DNA from: Cercis canadensis
Taxonomy: Eukaryota; Streptophyta; Magnoliopsida; Fabales; Fabaceae
NCBI GenBank assembly: GCA_003255065.1
Contig: QAOA01005809.1
Span: 175,914-239,913 of the forward strand
DNA: 64,000 bases
Direction of reading: 5' to 3'
Shown here: positions 21,810-37,575 of the stretch, piece by piece
Layout: each line of letters opens with the position of its first letter
Position numbering within the stretch: the first letter of the stretch is position 1
The notes under the pieces: model-generated
What the model was told of the DNA's origin: nothing
Database searches by the model: none
What the model saw: the letters and a program-made list of their open reading frames with translations, nothing else
Position numbers and translations under genes: made by a program

Positions 21810-24800
21810 CTCCTCCTTGAGATTTTTCTTAAAGACTCCAAGCTTTGCTCTTAGTAATTCAAATCTGGCTCTAGGAAGAGCCTTGGTCATGATGTCTGCT
21901 ATCTGGTTTTCAGAACTGCAATGCACCAGATTAACTTCACCAAGTCTTTCATATTCTCTAACTGCATGAAACTTGATGTTTATGTGTTTAGTTCTGCCAT
22001 GCTGCATAGGATTTTTTGCAATGGCAATAGCTGATTTGTTGTCAACCCAAATTGTAGTAGCTTCATTCTGGTGTTGCTCCAAATCTGCTAGGATTTTTCT
22101 GAGCCAAATGGCTTGATTAGCAGCACCTGCTGCTAACATATACTCAGCTTCAGCTGTTGATTGGGCCACCACTTCTTGCTTCTTTGAATTCCATGAGAAA
22201 ACACCACTGCCAAATGATAAACAATAACCTGAAGTGCTTTTGGCATCACCTACACTTCCTCCATGGTCACTGTCTGCATAGCCTTCAAGTTTATTACTTT
22301 CATTCTTCAAATACCACAAACCAAAATCAGTAGTTCCCCTTATGTATCTAAGAACTCTCTTAGCTACACCCATATGAATTTGAGTTGGTGAGTGCATGAA
22401 TCTTGAAAGCAAACTTGCAGAGAACATTACATCTGGTCTGGTAGCAGATAAGTACAGCAAGCTTCCAATTATGCTTCTATAAAGTGAATCATCAGCTTTG
22501 CTATCTTCATCATTATTTGACAGCTTTTGATTCACAACAAGAGGAGTGGACACAGGTTTTGATCTCTCCATATGAAACTTCTTTAAAAGTTCTTAAGCAT
22601 ATTTCTTTTGTGAAATGAAAATACCAGCATCACATTGTTCAATTTCCATACCAAGAAAATACTTCATTTCACCTAAATCAGACATTTCAAACTCCTGCTC
22701 CATATTCAGCTTGAATTGCTTCAAAGAGTTTGAATCTCCACCTGTAACTAACAAATCATCAACATAAAGAGACACAATTAGATCAACTTCAGTTCTAGCT
22801 TTCTTCACATACAAAGTTGCTTCACTCTCACTTCTTTTGAATCCTTGTTGCAGCAAGTAAGAATCAATTCTGCTATACCAAGCTCTTGGAGCTTGTTTCA
22901 AGCCATAAAGGGCTTTGTGAAGCTTGTACACTTTGTCTTCACTTCTTGGAACCAGAAAACCTTCTGGTTGTTCAACAAAAATATCTTCTTCCAGCAACCC
23001 ATTTAAAAATGCAGATTTCACATCAAGATGGTAGATTTTCCAACCCAATTTTGCTGCTAAAGCCACTAGAAGTCTGATAGTGTCATGCCTTGCTACTGGA
23101 GCAAATGTTTCTGAGAAATCAACTCCATGCTGCTGAAAGTAACCCTTCACAACAAGTCTTGCTTTAAGTTTGTTCACAGAACCATCTGGATTAAGTTTGG
23201 TTCTATAAACCCACTTAACACCAAGAACTTTGTGATTTTGAGGTTTGTCAACAAGTGTCCATGTTCTATTTTTCTCAATCATGTTCATCTCCTCCTGCAT
23301 TGCAACTTCCCAATCATTTTTGTTTGCTGCCTCCTTATAGCCTTTAGGTTCTAATGAAGCTATATTGCATCTTTCATAAATTTCTTCAAGAGGTAAGGTT
23401 CCTCTTATTGGTATATCATCATAATTATCTTCATCTATCTCTACTTCTGCTGCATCTTGTTTTTGAAAGATATTTCCCCTAATGTGGTTCTTATCACTCC
23501 TTTCAACTTCATTTCTATCCCAATTCCATTCGGAGAATTCATCAAATTTTACATTTCTGCTAACAAGAATTTTTTTAGTCTTCAAGCTATAAATTCTGTA
23601 CCCTTTCGTATTGCTGCTATACCCCAAGAAAATTCCAGCTTCAGCCTTTTCATCAAGTTTAGTCCTCTTATCATCAGCCATATGCGGATAGCACACACAA
23701 CCAAATATTTTGAGATGCTCAACTGTTGGCTTTGTTTCATGCCAAACTTCATAAGGAGTTCTGCCTTTCAAGATTCTGGTAGGTAGCAAATTCAGCAAGT
23801 ATATTGAGGTATTGACTGCCTCAGCCCAGAAATTTTTAGGCAAACCCTTCTCAAACAAAAGACATCTGACCATTTCCATTACTGATCTATTTTTCCTTTC
23901 ACTCACTCCATTTTGTTGAGGAGTGTAAGGAACAGTAAATTGATGCTGAATTCCTTCTTGCTCACAAAATGCCTTGAATTCCCTAGAAGTACACTCAGTT
24001 CCATTATCTGATTTGAGTATTTTAATATGGCAACTAGTTTGTTTCTCAACCATAGCTTTAAATTTCTTGAAAACATCTAGAACTTCAGATTTTTATTTCA
24101 AGAAATACACACAACACCATCTAGAGAAGTCATCAATGAATAATAGAAAATATCTACTGCCATTTAGAGATGAAATACTCATAGGGCCACATACATCAGA
24201 GTGAATAAGTTGTAACTTTTCAGAAGCTTTCCAAGTACTATATGAAAATGGCAATTTGGTCTGTTTTCCATATTGACAAACATCACACACTTCAACATTA
24301 TCACCAATCGTAGGCAAGTTTAACACTAACTCACTTGAATGCATATGTTTTAAAGTAGAGTAGCTGAAATGGCCAAATCTTTTATGCCATAAAACTGAGT
24401 CATCTTCAACACAGAAGTTAGCATGGTTACTAATTTGTTTCCACTCAACTGGAAAACTTTTATCTTTCATTTCAACAGTCATCAACTCACAACCAGTGGG
24501 ATCAAATATAATGCATGACATATCTTGAAAATACAAGGTATAATGCCTTTCTAGCATTTGTGCTACACTTAGCAAATTTTGGCTAATGTTAGGCACAAAA
24601 AGAACATCATCAATAAGCTTTATACCTGAAGGTGTCTCAACAACAACAACACCTTTTCCTTTGACATCTACATACTCTCCATTGCCTATCTTCACTTTGG
24701 AGATGTAAGTGTCATCAAGCTCCTTAAATATGCTAGCATCATGAGTCATGTGACTTGTGCAGCCACTATCAATTAACCAAGTATTCTTGCCACTGTTTAC

Positions 24801-25768
24801 AGCATAACAAGTGGCAGCAAAGAGTTTTTCTTCACCTTGCTCATAATTTTTTGCAACTTGTGCTTGCTGTCCCTGCTGGTTTCCTTTGTTCTTGCAGACT
24901 TTTTCAACATGGCCTAGCTGGTTACAAGCTTTGCATTTAACATTTGGCCGGAACCAACAAAATTTTTCACTATGGCTTCTCTTCTTGCAATGAGGACAGG
25001 TGGAATACTTGCCTTTCCAAGCTGTTCCTTTGCTGTTATCTCCCATTTTCTTCTCTTTATCCTTCTTCTCACCAGATTGCTTCTTACCTCCACTGCTGCT
25101 AGCTTGCTTTTCCTTCAACTTTGCTTGAAAAGCACCTTCAATAGACTTATCTTGCCTTAAAGCCCTTCTCTGCTCCAAGCCTTGGAAGGCACTCACTACC
25201 TTAGTTACTGTCAACTGAGATAGATCTTTCACAAGTTCTAGAGAAGAGATTTTTGACTCAAATCTCTCTGGCACACTGATGAGAACCTTGTCCACTATCC
25301 TCTGCTCAGTGAGTTGTTCACCAAGCAGCCTTAGTTGGTTAACTATCTTCATGAGCTTATCCACAAACTCCTTGATAGTCTCTGACTCCTTCATCCTCAA
25401 CAACTCAAATTCTCTCCTCAAGTTGAGCATTTGCATCTACCTGGTTCTGTCACTGCCTTGAAACTCCTCTTTAAGTTTGTCCCAAGCCAGCTTTGCTGTC
25501 TCATAATGCATGATTCTAGCAAAAATGTCATCTGTCAAAGATGAATGAATAGCTACCAGTGCTTTATATTCTTTGGCAACCTCTTCTCTATGTTGTTTCA
25601 TTTGAGCTATAGTGGGATTTTGAGGTAGAGGAACTGGTTGTCCTCCTGTCTCTACTACTTCCCACAAGTCAAATGCTCTAAGGTATGCCTTCATCTTTAC
25701 AGCTTAGATTGGGTAATTTTCACCTGTGAAAGATGGAGGAGAGGGAGCAGAATAGCTACTTGAAGCCA
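21804..25768 (-). pseudogene. Copia gag-pol polyprotein, broken by in-frame stops
   Basis: One frame runs from an ATG near 25768 with four in-frame stops near 25707, 25437, 24091 and 22591. Domains in order: gag (25768-about 24900) with a zinc knuckle C-X2-C-X4-H-X4-C (CKACNQLGHVEKVC); protease (WLIDSGCTSHMT); pre-integrase (WHKRFGHFSYSTLKHM) and integrase (SDNGTE, then PYTPQQNGVSERKNR); reverse transcriptase with VSLYVDDLLV; RNase H (YADSDHGG, AEAEY, DNKSA) ending near 21804. Three stops sit where related elements usually have Gln (CAA or CAG), which is consistent with single C-to-T transitions. As it stands it should not make a full polyprotein, though the element is otherwise intact. Confidence 0.9.
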
Positions 25769-25856
25769 TGAATTTTTCTCTCTAGTGTTTGAAGGTTTTT
25801 TAGGAGGGGAAGTCTTGCTGGTTTTCTCTCTTTTACTCACAGTCCTTAAAGAACTT

Positions 25857-25872
25857 TAGAGCTCTGATACCA
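25857..25872 (-). other. Primer-binding site of the copia element
   Basis: TGGTATCAGAGC on the minus strand, directly after the 5' LTR. It is complementary to the 3' end of initiator methionine tRNA, as is usual for copia elements. Confidence 0.85.
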
Positions 25873-26178
25873 TGTTACACAATCAGAGGAGAAGGAATAG
25901 CAGAAAAACAAAGTAACAGAAGTCTTTTTTTATGGCTGAAAGGGTCTAAACGAGTTTCATTCACTTGCTGCTATGTATACAAAATACTAACAGTACATAG
26001 TTGGTTTAAGCTACAGTAAGAGCAGGTTTTGGTCCATACCAAACCTGACAGAATTTTTCCCACAAACAAGCATTACCATACATCTACAACTAACAAGATA
26101 GCATAGCAAATTTTATACATAAACAAAACAAGATATTTTCTTAGCTTAGAGTACTTAGAAAAATCTCATAGTCTAACA
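25873..26178 (-). repeat. 5' LTR of the copia element
   Basis: 306 bp with TG...CA ends, nearly identical to the other LTR, and followed by the ATATA target duplication. A decayed relative of this LTR is seen at about 41940-42146. Confidence 0.93.
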
Positions 26179-26339
26179 ATATATTTAAAGATCATATCTC
26201 AAGGTAAACAAAAAGGGTAAGTGGTTTAATATATAGAGTTACAGAAGTTGACGACACTGATATTTGACGGCAGAATTGATATTGTTCTACATAAATTATA
26301 TGCAATGCACTCATAAATTTCAACATCTATCACTAAAAT

Positions 26340-29575
<3,236 letters not shown>

Positions 29576-29619
29576 TATTGCTGTCCTGTAGCCTGTAGGA
29601 ATAAGATGTAACAAATGGA

Positions 29620-31581
29620 AGATTGAAACTTAAGAAATGGGCTGCTATTGATGAAGGCTGAATAAAAATTATGGATTTTCCATGTCCAATGTCTTCCAAG
29701 CATAGGTTGATTAGATGCCTTATTTGAAACGTTAGCTTTTTGAATTAATCAACTCGTGGGAATGCAAAAGGGAATGCCCCTTGTGTTATTGCAGTTGGAT
29801 GATTGACCAGCTTAGCTTTGGTGAAATATTTGAAATATAAAAGGGCCCGCTGATTAAGACCGAAGTGGTTAAGGACAAGCCATGGAGATCCTTACCATGA
29901 CTCCTTTATCATATATCATCTATCGACTTGCATTGAATAAAAAATTCCAATGGTATAGCTTTGCACTCCAAAGCAAGCGTTAATCAACATTTTTGTTGCA
30001 AAAATGAGCTTTAAGCATATTTTTACTAATTCCTTCTTGTTTGTTTTCTTTGTACCCCTTTAATATTCCAATTGCATTCAAGCTTCTTCGATGAGATGAA
30101 ATATTTGAAACAAAAGACGTGGTTGATTGAGACCCAAGTGGTGGAGGCCAAACCGCGAAAACCCATACAACGAATTTCTTGGATCATATTTGTACTTCTT
30201 ATTTTCTATGCTGATGGTGTGTTGAATTTAAACACGAAACATTACAATATATTTGTATCATATAATTAAGAACGTTCCTTATAAATATAGCAGCCTTAAT
30301 ATTTTTGTTTTGGTAAACAAAAGTTTAGGATGAGAAGATGCTACTTTATTCCAAGATCAGGGCATACCACAGGTCTCAGTGATGACTTATAATAGTATTT
30401 ATGGATTGCTTATCAAAAGGAGATTACTCGTAGTAAGATTCGAATCTAGGTTTTACAAGTGTAATAATTTGATTATTACAAACTGAGTTAACCCTCGTTG
30501 GCATATAACAGCCTTAATGAATCATAGGAATCGCGATTATCCTCTACATATAAATAGCATATTAAATAGTAGATTTAAGCATAGGTTAATTAGGTATGCA
30601 ATATGCAATCCGTTTTTCTTAGATACCTTATTTGAAACGTTTAGATTTTTGAATTAATCGACTCGTGGGAAGGTTATAATAATATTTCTTTGTGGAATGA
30701 AAAAGGGAATGTACCTGTGTTATTGCAGCTGGATGATTGACCAACTTAACTCTGATAAAATATTTGAAATGTAAAAGGGCGGTTGATTGAGACTCAAGTG
30801 GTTAAGGACAAGCCATTGAGGCCCTAACCATTAAAACTTGTCCAATTGCATGCATTAAAGCTTCTTGGATCAGACGAAATATTCGACAAAAGACGCGTTT
30901 GATTGAGACCAAAGTGGTGGAGGACAAACTGCGAAGACCCTTACAATAAATTTCTTATTGACGTGAATTTGCAAATACCGAATATTCAAATGGGCCATGC
31001 ATGCAAGGTGGGTGATCTTCGGGGAAGCTGCTTAGTGAATCGGAATTCAGAGAGCAACATATTTTTACTTTACTTTGATATAATCAATGTACTTCATACT
31101 CCATGCCCTCTTTCAAGTTTGAAACTGTCTACTTTCTCATTCCATTTAACTCTTGGAAAAGCAACGAAAATTTAAGTTCTGGCTTCAAAGAAAAGGTCAG
31201 AGTAATATTGCTGTTAATTCGAGGAACATGGCAGCTAATAACATTTGAGTGAATCGAAATAATCGTAGAAACCCCGACTCTAATTTTCATTGTCAAATTG
31301 CCAAACAAGGAGAATACATGCTTTTTCTTCTCTAACAGTTGTATTCCATGCATGGAACATTTTTCTTTTTGTCATGATATTCTTTGGAACGTTAACAAAC
31401 CCGCACCACTCCCTACGCAGAAGATATCTTTACTTTAGTAAAGGAATGTAACTTTCAACTCTTTTCTAATGGATTTTAATTTTTAATTTATTGATTTCAA
31501 TTTCAAATGAAGTTGTAAAACATTTAATAAAAACTAATTAATGATATGTGGAGATTAGGAGATATTGTTCATGTTTCAAGA
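29620..31581. other. CRK-A upstream and intergenic DNA
   Basis: No gene is seen. The promoter of CRK-A on the minus strand should lie in the first few hundred bases. Around 30340-30500 is a stretch with a tRNA B-box-like GATTCGAAT, also present at 34900-35060, which may be an old SINE-like or other interspersed repeat. The whole stretch is duplicated at 34180-36170. Confidence 0.5.
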
Positions 31582-31794
31582 NNNNNNNNNNNNNNNNNNN
31601 NNNNNNNNNNNNNNNNNNNNNNNNNNNNNNNNNNNNNNNNNNNNNNNNNNNNNNNNNNNNNNNNNNNNNNNNNNNNNNNNNNNNNNNNNNNNNNNNNNNN
31701 NNNNNNNNNNNNNNNNNNNNNNNNNNNNNNNNNNNNNNNNNNNNNNNNNNNNNNNNNNNNNNNNNNNNNNNNNNNNNNNNNNNNNNNNNNNNNN
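31582..31794. other. Assembly gap (213 N)
   Basis: A run of N followed by a T homopolymer of over 40 bases. The sister copy at about 36170-36400 has AT-rich sequence and a shorter T-run here, which suggests what the gap hides. Confidence 0.99.
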
Positions 31795-31808
31795 TATATT
31801 TTATTTAT

Positions 31809-31858
<50 letters not shown>

Positions 31859-32052
31859 TCGTAGTACAAAGTGTTAAGAGGTAAATAGGTTTATCTAGCT
31901 CCAAAGCAAAGTTTATTATTATTACTGAATTATAGCAATGTTTTGAAGAGGTAGATGGGTATATCAATTCTTATTTCTATTAACTAAAAAATCTTAAGTT
32001 AAACATGATTATTTAGCAAAATTATTGTCTAATATATATGTTAACTCTTTGG

Positions 32053-32800
32053 AGTTGCTATCCATGCTATTTGGCAGAATCGTAATGCTTACATTTTTGA
32101 TAATGCAAGGGGTGTTGTGCATGGTGATCTCATCTTTCACATTTTGGAGAGGGTGAAGGATTATAGGGTTTTTGGTGTTGGTGATTTTAACAATGTGGTA
32201 GCAAGGACAAGAATCTCTCAGCAGGTGTCCTGGACTTTTCCTATGGAGGGAAGGGTGAAATTGAATATTGATGGTTCTATGCGTGAGGCCTCTTGCACCG
32301 CTGCTTGTGGGGGCTTGTTAAGAGACGCCTCTGGTTCATTTCTAGCTGGTTTTTGGTGCAAGTTAGGCCAGTGTACAATTACTCATGCAGAGTTGTGGGG
32401 GTTAGTGTATGGCATTCGGATAGCTTGGTCCTTGGGGATTAATAAGCTGGAAGTGGAAACTGATTCCCTATGTTGTATCCAGTTGTTGCAAAATTGCACC
32501 AGCAGAAACCATTCTTGCTTCAATTTGGTGCAGGAGATTCGAGACATTCGGGAGCAGAGTTGGGAAAATCAGGCATCGTCACAAACATACCTATCGTGAG
32601 AGTAATAGGTGTGCTGATGCTCTTGCTCAAAGAGGCCATGATGGAGACTTTAGTGTTACTTAGTGTTTTGAACCCCCAAGCTGCATTTTGGAGTTGTTGC
32701 GGGATGATCTCAGGGGTGTCGCTTGGCATAGGATGATTAGTGTTTAGTTTCTTTTGTGTTTCTGGGCTTTTGCCCCGTTGTTAACCAAAAAAAAAAAAAT
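32053..32800 (+). mobile_element. 5'-truncated LINE (RNase H tail and poly-A)
   Basis: About 750 bp absent from the sister copy near 36.6 kb. It encodes an RNase H-like domain of the type found at the end of plant L1 elements: NIDGS, HAELWG and VETDS carry the acidic residues. After a frameshift near 32556 comes HTYRESNRCADALAQRG. It ends with a short 3' tail (GGGCTTTTGCCCC) and 13 A bases at about 32788-32800. The 5' part, including endonuclease and reverse transcriptase, is missing. About 25 bp of target sequence present in the sister copy is absent here, and no clear target duplication is seen. Confidence 0.85.
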
Positions 32801-33099
32801 GGAGAGTCTTGTTTAGTGTAGACTTGATTTCACCTAAGTAGTCACAGTTAAAAGAAAAACACCTTCACTTTCATGCTTAACTAGATAGATTAGGCATCTT
32901 CTTTTGAAAAAAAATAAAAAATAAATTACACTTCTCTAAAATTTTATAAAATTACATAAGATTTTCTTCATATTCCAAAAATTACACATATTTTTCTTAT
33001 TTGACAATTTACGTATACTTCTTTTCCATTTTTTTTCAACATAAATTACATAACATATAACATAAATCTTCTATTTAAAGGGTCTTCTAAACAAATTTT

Positions 33100-33165
33100 C
33101 ACTTGAACAGGTTGATTTGTTCCTTCTGATCCTGAATTATACTCTCCTAACTAGTTGATAGAATG
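33100..33165 (-). pseudogene. Fragment of CRK exon 7 tail
   Basis: Matches the C-terminal tail of CRK-C exon 7 (shared AGGTTGATTTGTTCC and CCTGAATTATACTCTCCTAA), then homology stops. It marks the right breakpoint of the tandem duplication. Confidence 0.7.
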
Positions 33166-33381
33166 GTGTCAAGATGCTCTACTATTTATTTTCGAATAAA
33201 AGGGTGCCTACTGATAGGCTTACAAGCAACGGAAAGAAAGCAAAATAATCTCAACTGAATGCAGATTTAGTGCAACAACCAACTAACTTATTTGACTAAA
33301 TACAATCAGTAACTTAAGGAACAAAATAACTAAATTTAGACTAAGTCAAAAGACCAAGTCACACTGCACCTGTTGCAACTT

Positions 33382-34134
33382 TTAATCAACCTTCAACAGA
33401 AAGAAGCGGTAGTTTTCATATCTAATATTACAACTGGGTCTGACAACTCTACCACCAATCTTGCTATTACAACATGCTGGGATTTCTGAGATAGCCCCAA
33501 CCAAGCAGTCATTGCATTCTTGCTCAGATAAATCAGGCGTACACTGCACAAGACCATATATAGTTTGAAAGCTTGGACCTGTTGCATTTGCTGCAGCAAA
33601 CTTTCGAAGGGAGTCACCAGATGCAGCTCTGCTTCTTAGGCCATCCAGCAAATTTTTGAGAACTTGATTGAATTGATCCACCTCTGTTGCATTATTGCTG
33701 TTCCACGTATAGAAGCTAGGTGAAGTTTCCATGACTCCAAATATTGAGCGGTTTGAGTAGCGTAGCATGCAATTGTCATACCACCCAATTGCCTCCTTCT
33801 GATTCGGGCACAGCTGCGTGAGAAGCACCCTCGAATCATTGAGGCAACTACGGCACATATCTGGCATAACATCTCCTCTGCACAGCCCAATTGCATTAAC
33901 TTGATCAGAGTTTTGTCCATGAGAGAAATTATAGAAGCCATAGTCAATTTGTGTGTTGGAAGAAAGATTGGACAAAAGGGTATTGAGGTTGGTCTGATAG
34001 GCACTATTAGCTGTGTAGTTACCTTTATCATTAATACAGAAGTGGTATAGGAAGCTTGGCTGGGCAGTGGTTTGAGATATGAGTATGCCAAAGAAACAGA
34101 TAAATGAAAGCAATCTTAAAGAGACCACAGCCAT
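33382..34134 (-). pseudogene. CRK-B, truncated CRK copy (exon 1 only)
   Basis: Nearly identical to CRK-A exon 1, with signal peptide from MAVVSL and both DUF26 domains ([26 protein letters not shown]). It breaks at YRFF (about 33398) and runs four residues into unrelated sequence before a stop. The membrane and kinase exons are absent. The open frame from 34134 is 250 aa and would make a secreted two-DUF26 protein, like the cysteine-rich repeat secretory proteins, if transcribed and terminated. It keeps the same upstream DNA as CRK-A. I class it as a truncated duplicate because the end is an accident of the breakpoint. Confidence 0.75.
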
Positions 34135-36880
34135 TATTGCTGTCCTGTAGCCTGTAGGAATAAGATGTAACAAATGGAAGATTGAAACTTAAGAAATGGG
34201 CTGCTATTGATGAAGGCTGAATAAAAATTATGAATTTTCCATGTCCAATGTCTTCTAAGCATAGGTTGATTAGATGCCTTATTTGAAACGTTAGCTTTTT
34301 GAATTAATCAACTCGTGGGAATGAAAAAGGGAAAGCCCCTTGTGTTATTGCAGTTGGATGATTGACCAGCTTAGCTCTGATCAAATTTGAAATATAAAAG
34401 GGCCCGCTGATTAAGACCAAAGTGGTTAAGGACAAGCCATGGAGATCCTTACCATGACTTCTTTATCATATATCATCTATTGACTTGCATTGAATAAAAA
34501 ATTCCAATGGTATAGCTTTGCACTCCAAAGCAAGCGTTAATCAACATTTTTGTTGCAAAAATGAGCTTTAAGCATATTTTTACTAATTCCTTCTTGTTTG
34601 TTTTCCATGTACCCCTTTAATATTCCAATTGCATTCAAGCTTCTTCGATGAGATGAAATATTTGAAACAAAAGACGTGGTTGATTGAGACCCAAGTGGTG
34701 GAGGTCAAACTGCGAAAACCCATACAATAAATTTCTTGGATCATATTTGTACTCCTTATTTTCTATGCTGATGGTGTCTTGAATATAAACAAGAAAAATT
34801 ACAATATATTTGTATCATATAATTAAGAACGTTTCTTATAAATATAGCAGCCTTAACCTTTTTTTTTTGTAAACAAAAGTTTAGAGTAAGGAGATGCTAC
34901 TCTATTTTAAGACCAGAGCATGCCACAAGTTTCAACGATGACTTATAATAGTATTTATGAATTGCCTACTAAAAGAGATTACTCGTAGTGAGATTTGAAC
35001 TTAGGCTTTGCAAGTGAAGTAATTTGATTCTTACCAGTTGAATTAACTCCTGTTGGCATATAGCAGCCTTAATGAATCATAGGAATTGTGATTATCCTCT
35101 ACATATAAAAAACATATTAAATAGTAGATGTAAGCATAGGTTAGTTAGGTACGCAATATGCAATCCGTTTTTCTTAGATACCTTATTTGAAACGTTTAGA
35201 TTTTTGAATTAATCGACTCGTGGGAAGGTTATAGTAATATTTCTTTGTGGAATGAAAAAGGGAATGTACTTGTGTTACTGCAGCTCGATGATTGACCAAC
35301 TCAGCTCTGATAAAATATTTGAAATGTAAAAGGGCGGTTGATTGAGACTCAAGTGGTTAAGGACAAGCCATTGAGACCCTAACCATGACTTCCTTTAAAC
35401 TCTAATTCCGCGTTAATAGTCCAATTGCATGCATTAAAACTTGTTGGATCAGACGAAATATTTGACAAAAGACGTGTTTGATTGAGACCAAAGTGGTAGA
35501 AGACAAACTGCGAAAACCCTTACAATAAATTTCTTATTGAGGTGGATATGCAAATACCAAATATTTAAATGAGCCGTGCATGCAAGGAGGGTGATCTTCG
35601 GGGAAGCTGCTTAGTGAATCGGAATTCAGAGAGCAACATATTTTTACTTTACTTTGATATAATCAATCTACTCCATACTCCATGCCCTCTTTCAAATTTG
35701 AAACTATCTACTTTCTCATTCCATTCAACTCTTGGAAAAGCAACGAAAATTTAAGTTCTGGCTTCAAAGAAAAGGTCAGAGTAATATTGCTGTTAATTCG
35801 AGGAACATGGCAGCTAATAACATTTGAGTGAATCGAAATAATCGTAGAAACCCCGACTCTGATTTTCATTGTCAAATTGCCAAACAAGGAGAATACATGT
35901 TTTTTCTTCTCTAACAGTTGTATTCCATGCATGGAATATTTTTCTTTTTGTCATGATATTCTTTGGAACATTAACAAACCCGCACCACTCCCTACGCAGA
36001 AGATATCTTTACTTTGATAAAGGAATGTAACTTTCAACTCTTTTCTAATGGATTTTAATTTTTTAATTTTTAATTTATTGATTTCAATTTCAAATGAAGT
36101 TGTAAAACATTTAATAAAAACTAATTAATGATATGTGGAGATTAGGAGATATTGTTCATGTTTCAAGAAATTTTTTAACTTGGAAGGATTATTGATGATG
36201 TACATGAGTTTAGATTGTCCTTTAATAAAGGTTTTTAATAGAATTTTTTTTTTATATATGACAAAATATATATATATATATATATGATTATTTGTGTGAA
36301 TTACACTGATATAGAATCAAAACTAAATTTATAATTCACATAAAAAAACAAATTTATAATGAGTATATAGATGCATCTAAGGACTCTTTTGAGTGTTTTT
36401 TTTTTTTTTTTGTGGTAGTACAAAGGGTTAAGAGGTAAATAGGTTTATCTAGCTCCAAAGTAAAGTTTATTATTATTACTGAATTATAGCAATGTTTTGA
36501 AGAGGAAGATGGGTATATCAATTCTTATTTCTATTAACTAAAAAATCTTAATTTAAACATGATTATTTAGCAAAATTATTGTCTAATATATATGTTAACT
36601 CTTTAGAAATTATTATGTGTTGACAATGATTAGTGGAGAGTCTTATTTAGTGTAGACTTGACTTCACCTAAGTAGTCACAGTTAAAAGGAAAACATCTTC
36701 GCTTTTATGCTTAACCTAAATAGATTAGGCATCTTCTTTTGAAAAAAATAAAAAATAAATTACACTTCTCTAAAATTTTATAAATTACATAAGATTTTTT
36801 TCATATTCCAAAAATTACACATATTTTTCTTATTTGACAATTTACATATACTTATTTTCCATTTTTTTAACATAAATCTT
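33398..36880. repeat. Tandem segmental duplication, copy 2
   Basis: Counterpart of 28838-33090, without the LINE and without the gap. The left edge falls inside CRK exon 1. On the right it leads, after an extra segment at 36881-37257, into the 3' end of CRK-C. An (AT)n run lies at about 36265-36286. Apart from CRK-B the copy holds no gene. Confidence 0.85.
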
Positions 36881-37257
36881 CTATTTTTTTTTTTTTGAAA
36901 TTTCCTCAACCTGTTTGTATAATTTACTCAAACCGAAATTACGCCTTTTATTTTTTCGCTTCTTTCCCTTATCTCGTTCTCTTCGTTCCTCTGCAATATT
37001 AAGCTGCCCAAAAATGTTTTGCACAGCATCCCTCTCCAGTCTCCACCTTCTACGGTTTAGAGATGCAACATTACAATGTTCTAAATCATGCATGGAATCT
37101 CTATGTCATCACTACCGATCAATCATTTTCCAGAATCGCCCCAAGCACTATTATACTAGCGTCGCTGGCCATCAAGCACTCTGAGTGTCTTTTCCCCCTC
37201 AAATCTGACGCTATTTGGTACGAAATATTTCTTGAAACTTTTTTTTTTTTTTTTTAA
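36881..37257. other. Unidentified insertion bounded by T-runs
   Basis: About 375 bp with T homopolymers at both ends (about 36883-36896 and 37239-37255) and no counterpart in the sister duplication copy. On the minus strand it has a 70-residue lysine/arginine-rich open stretch running into the A-tract. This may be a retroposed transcript fragment with a poly-A tail, but I do not recognise the parent and see no target duplication. Confidence 0.4.
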
Positions 37258-37575
37258 TGTATAGAGTTAATTTTATGCAACATCTAATGAACTGACAATC
37301 TGTTTGTCAAACCCAATGCAACAACATATTAATGCATAAAGATCACCTAGACACGGTACCTGCCGAAATGCCATAGCATATCCTTATATTTAGGACACAA
37401 CAAAGGTTATTTTGAAAAGTCTTTGTCGCCGTATAAGAGAAAAGGTATGGGTTTTACTAAATAAAGTACACAAGTGACAGAAGTTTAAGACTTTGACACG
37501 TTGGCTGTTGATTTGATATTGTGCTTGAATTCCAATATGCTTATAAATGTCACCTCCGAGCTCTATGGTGGAAAT

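Larger units (their letters stand above)
21492..26178 (-). mobile_element. Structurally complete Ty1/copia retrotransposon
   Basis: Two LTRs (21492-21809, 318 bp, and 25873-26178, 306 bp) share TGTTACAC...TCTAACA ends. They differ by one 12-bp indel and about three substitutions that I can see, so the insertion is recent. A 5-bp target duplication ATATA lies at 21487-21491 and 26179-26183. A methionine-tRNA-type primer-binding site (TGGTATCAGAGC) abuts the right LTR, and a purine tract (AAGGAGGAG) abuts the left. Gag, protease, integrase, reverse transcriptase and RNase H follow in copia order on the minus strand. Its right end is about 160 bp beyond the stop codon of CRK-A. Confidence 0.95.

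Noticed and set aside
30420-30500. tRNA gene suggested by GATTCGAAT
   Set aside because: No cloverleaf or A box can be drawn; at most it is a degenerate SINE-like repeat, duplicated with the surrounding segment.
36915-37184. An 89-residue plus-strand frame as a gene
   Set aside because: It lies in the unidentified T-run-bounded insertion, is low in complexity and matches no family I know.
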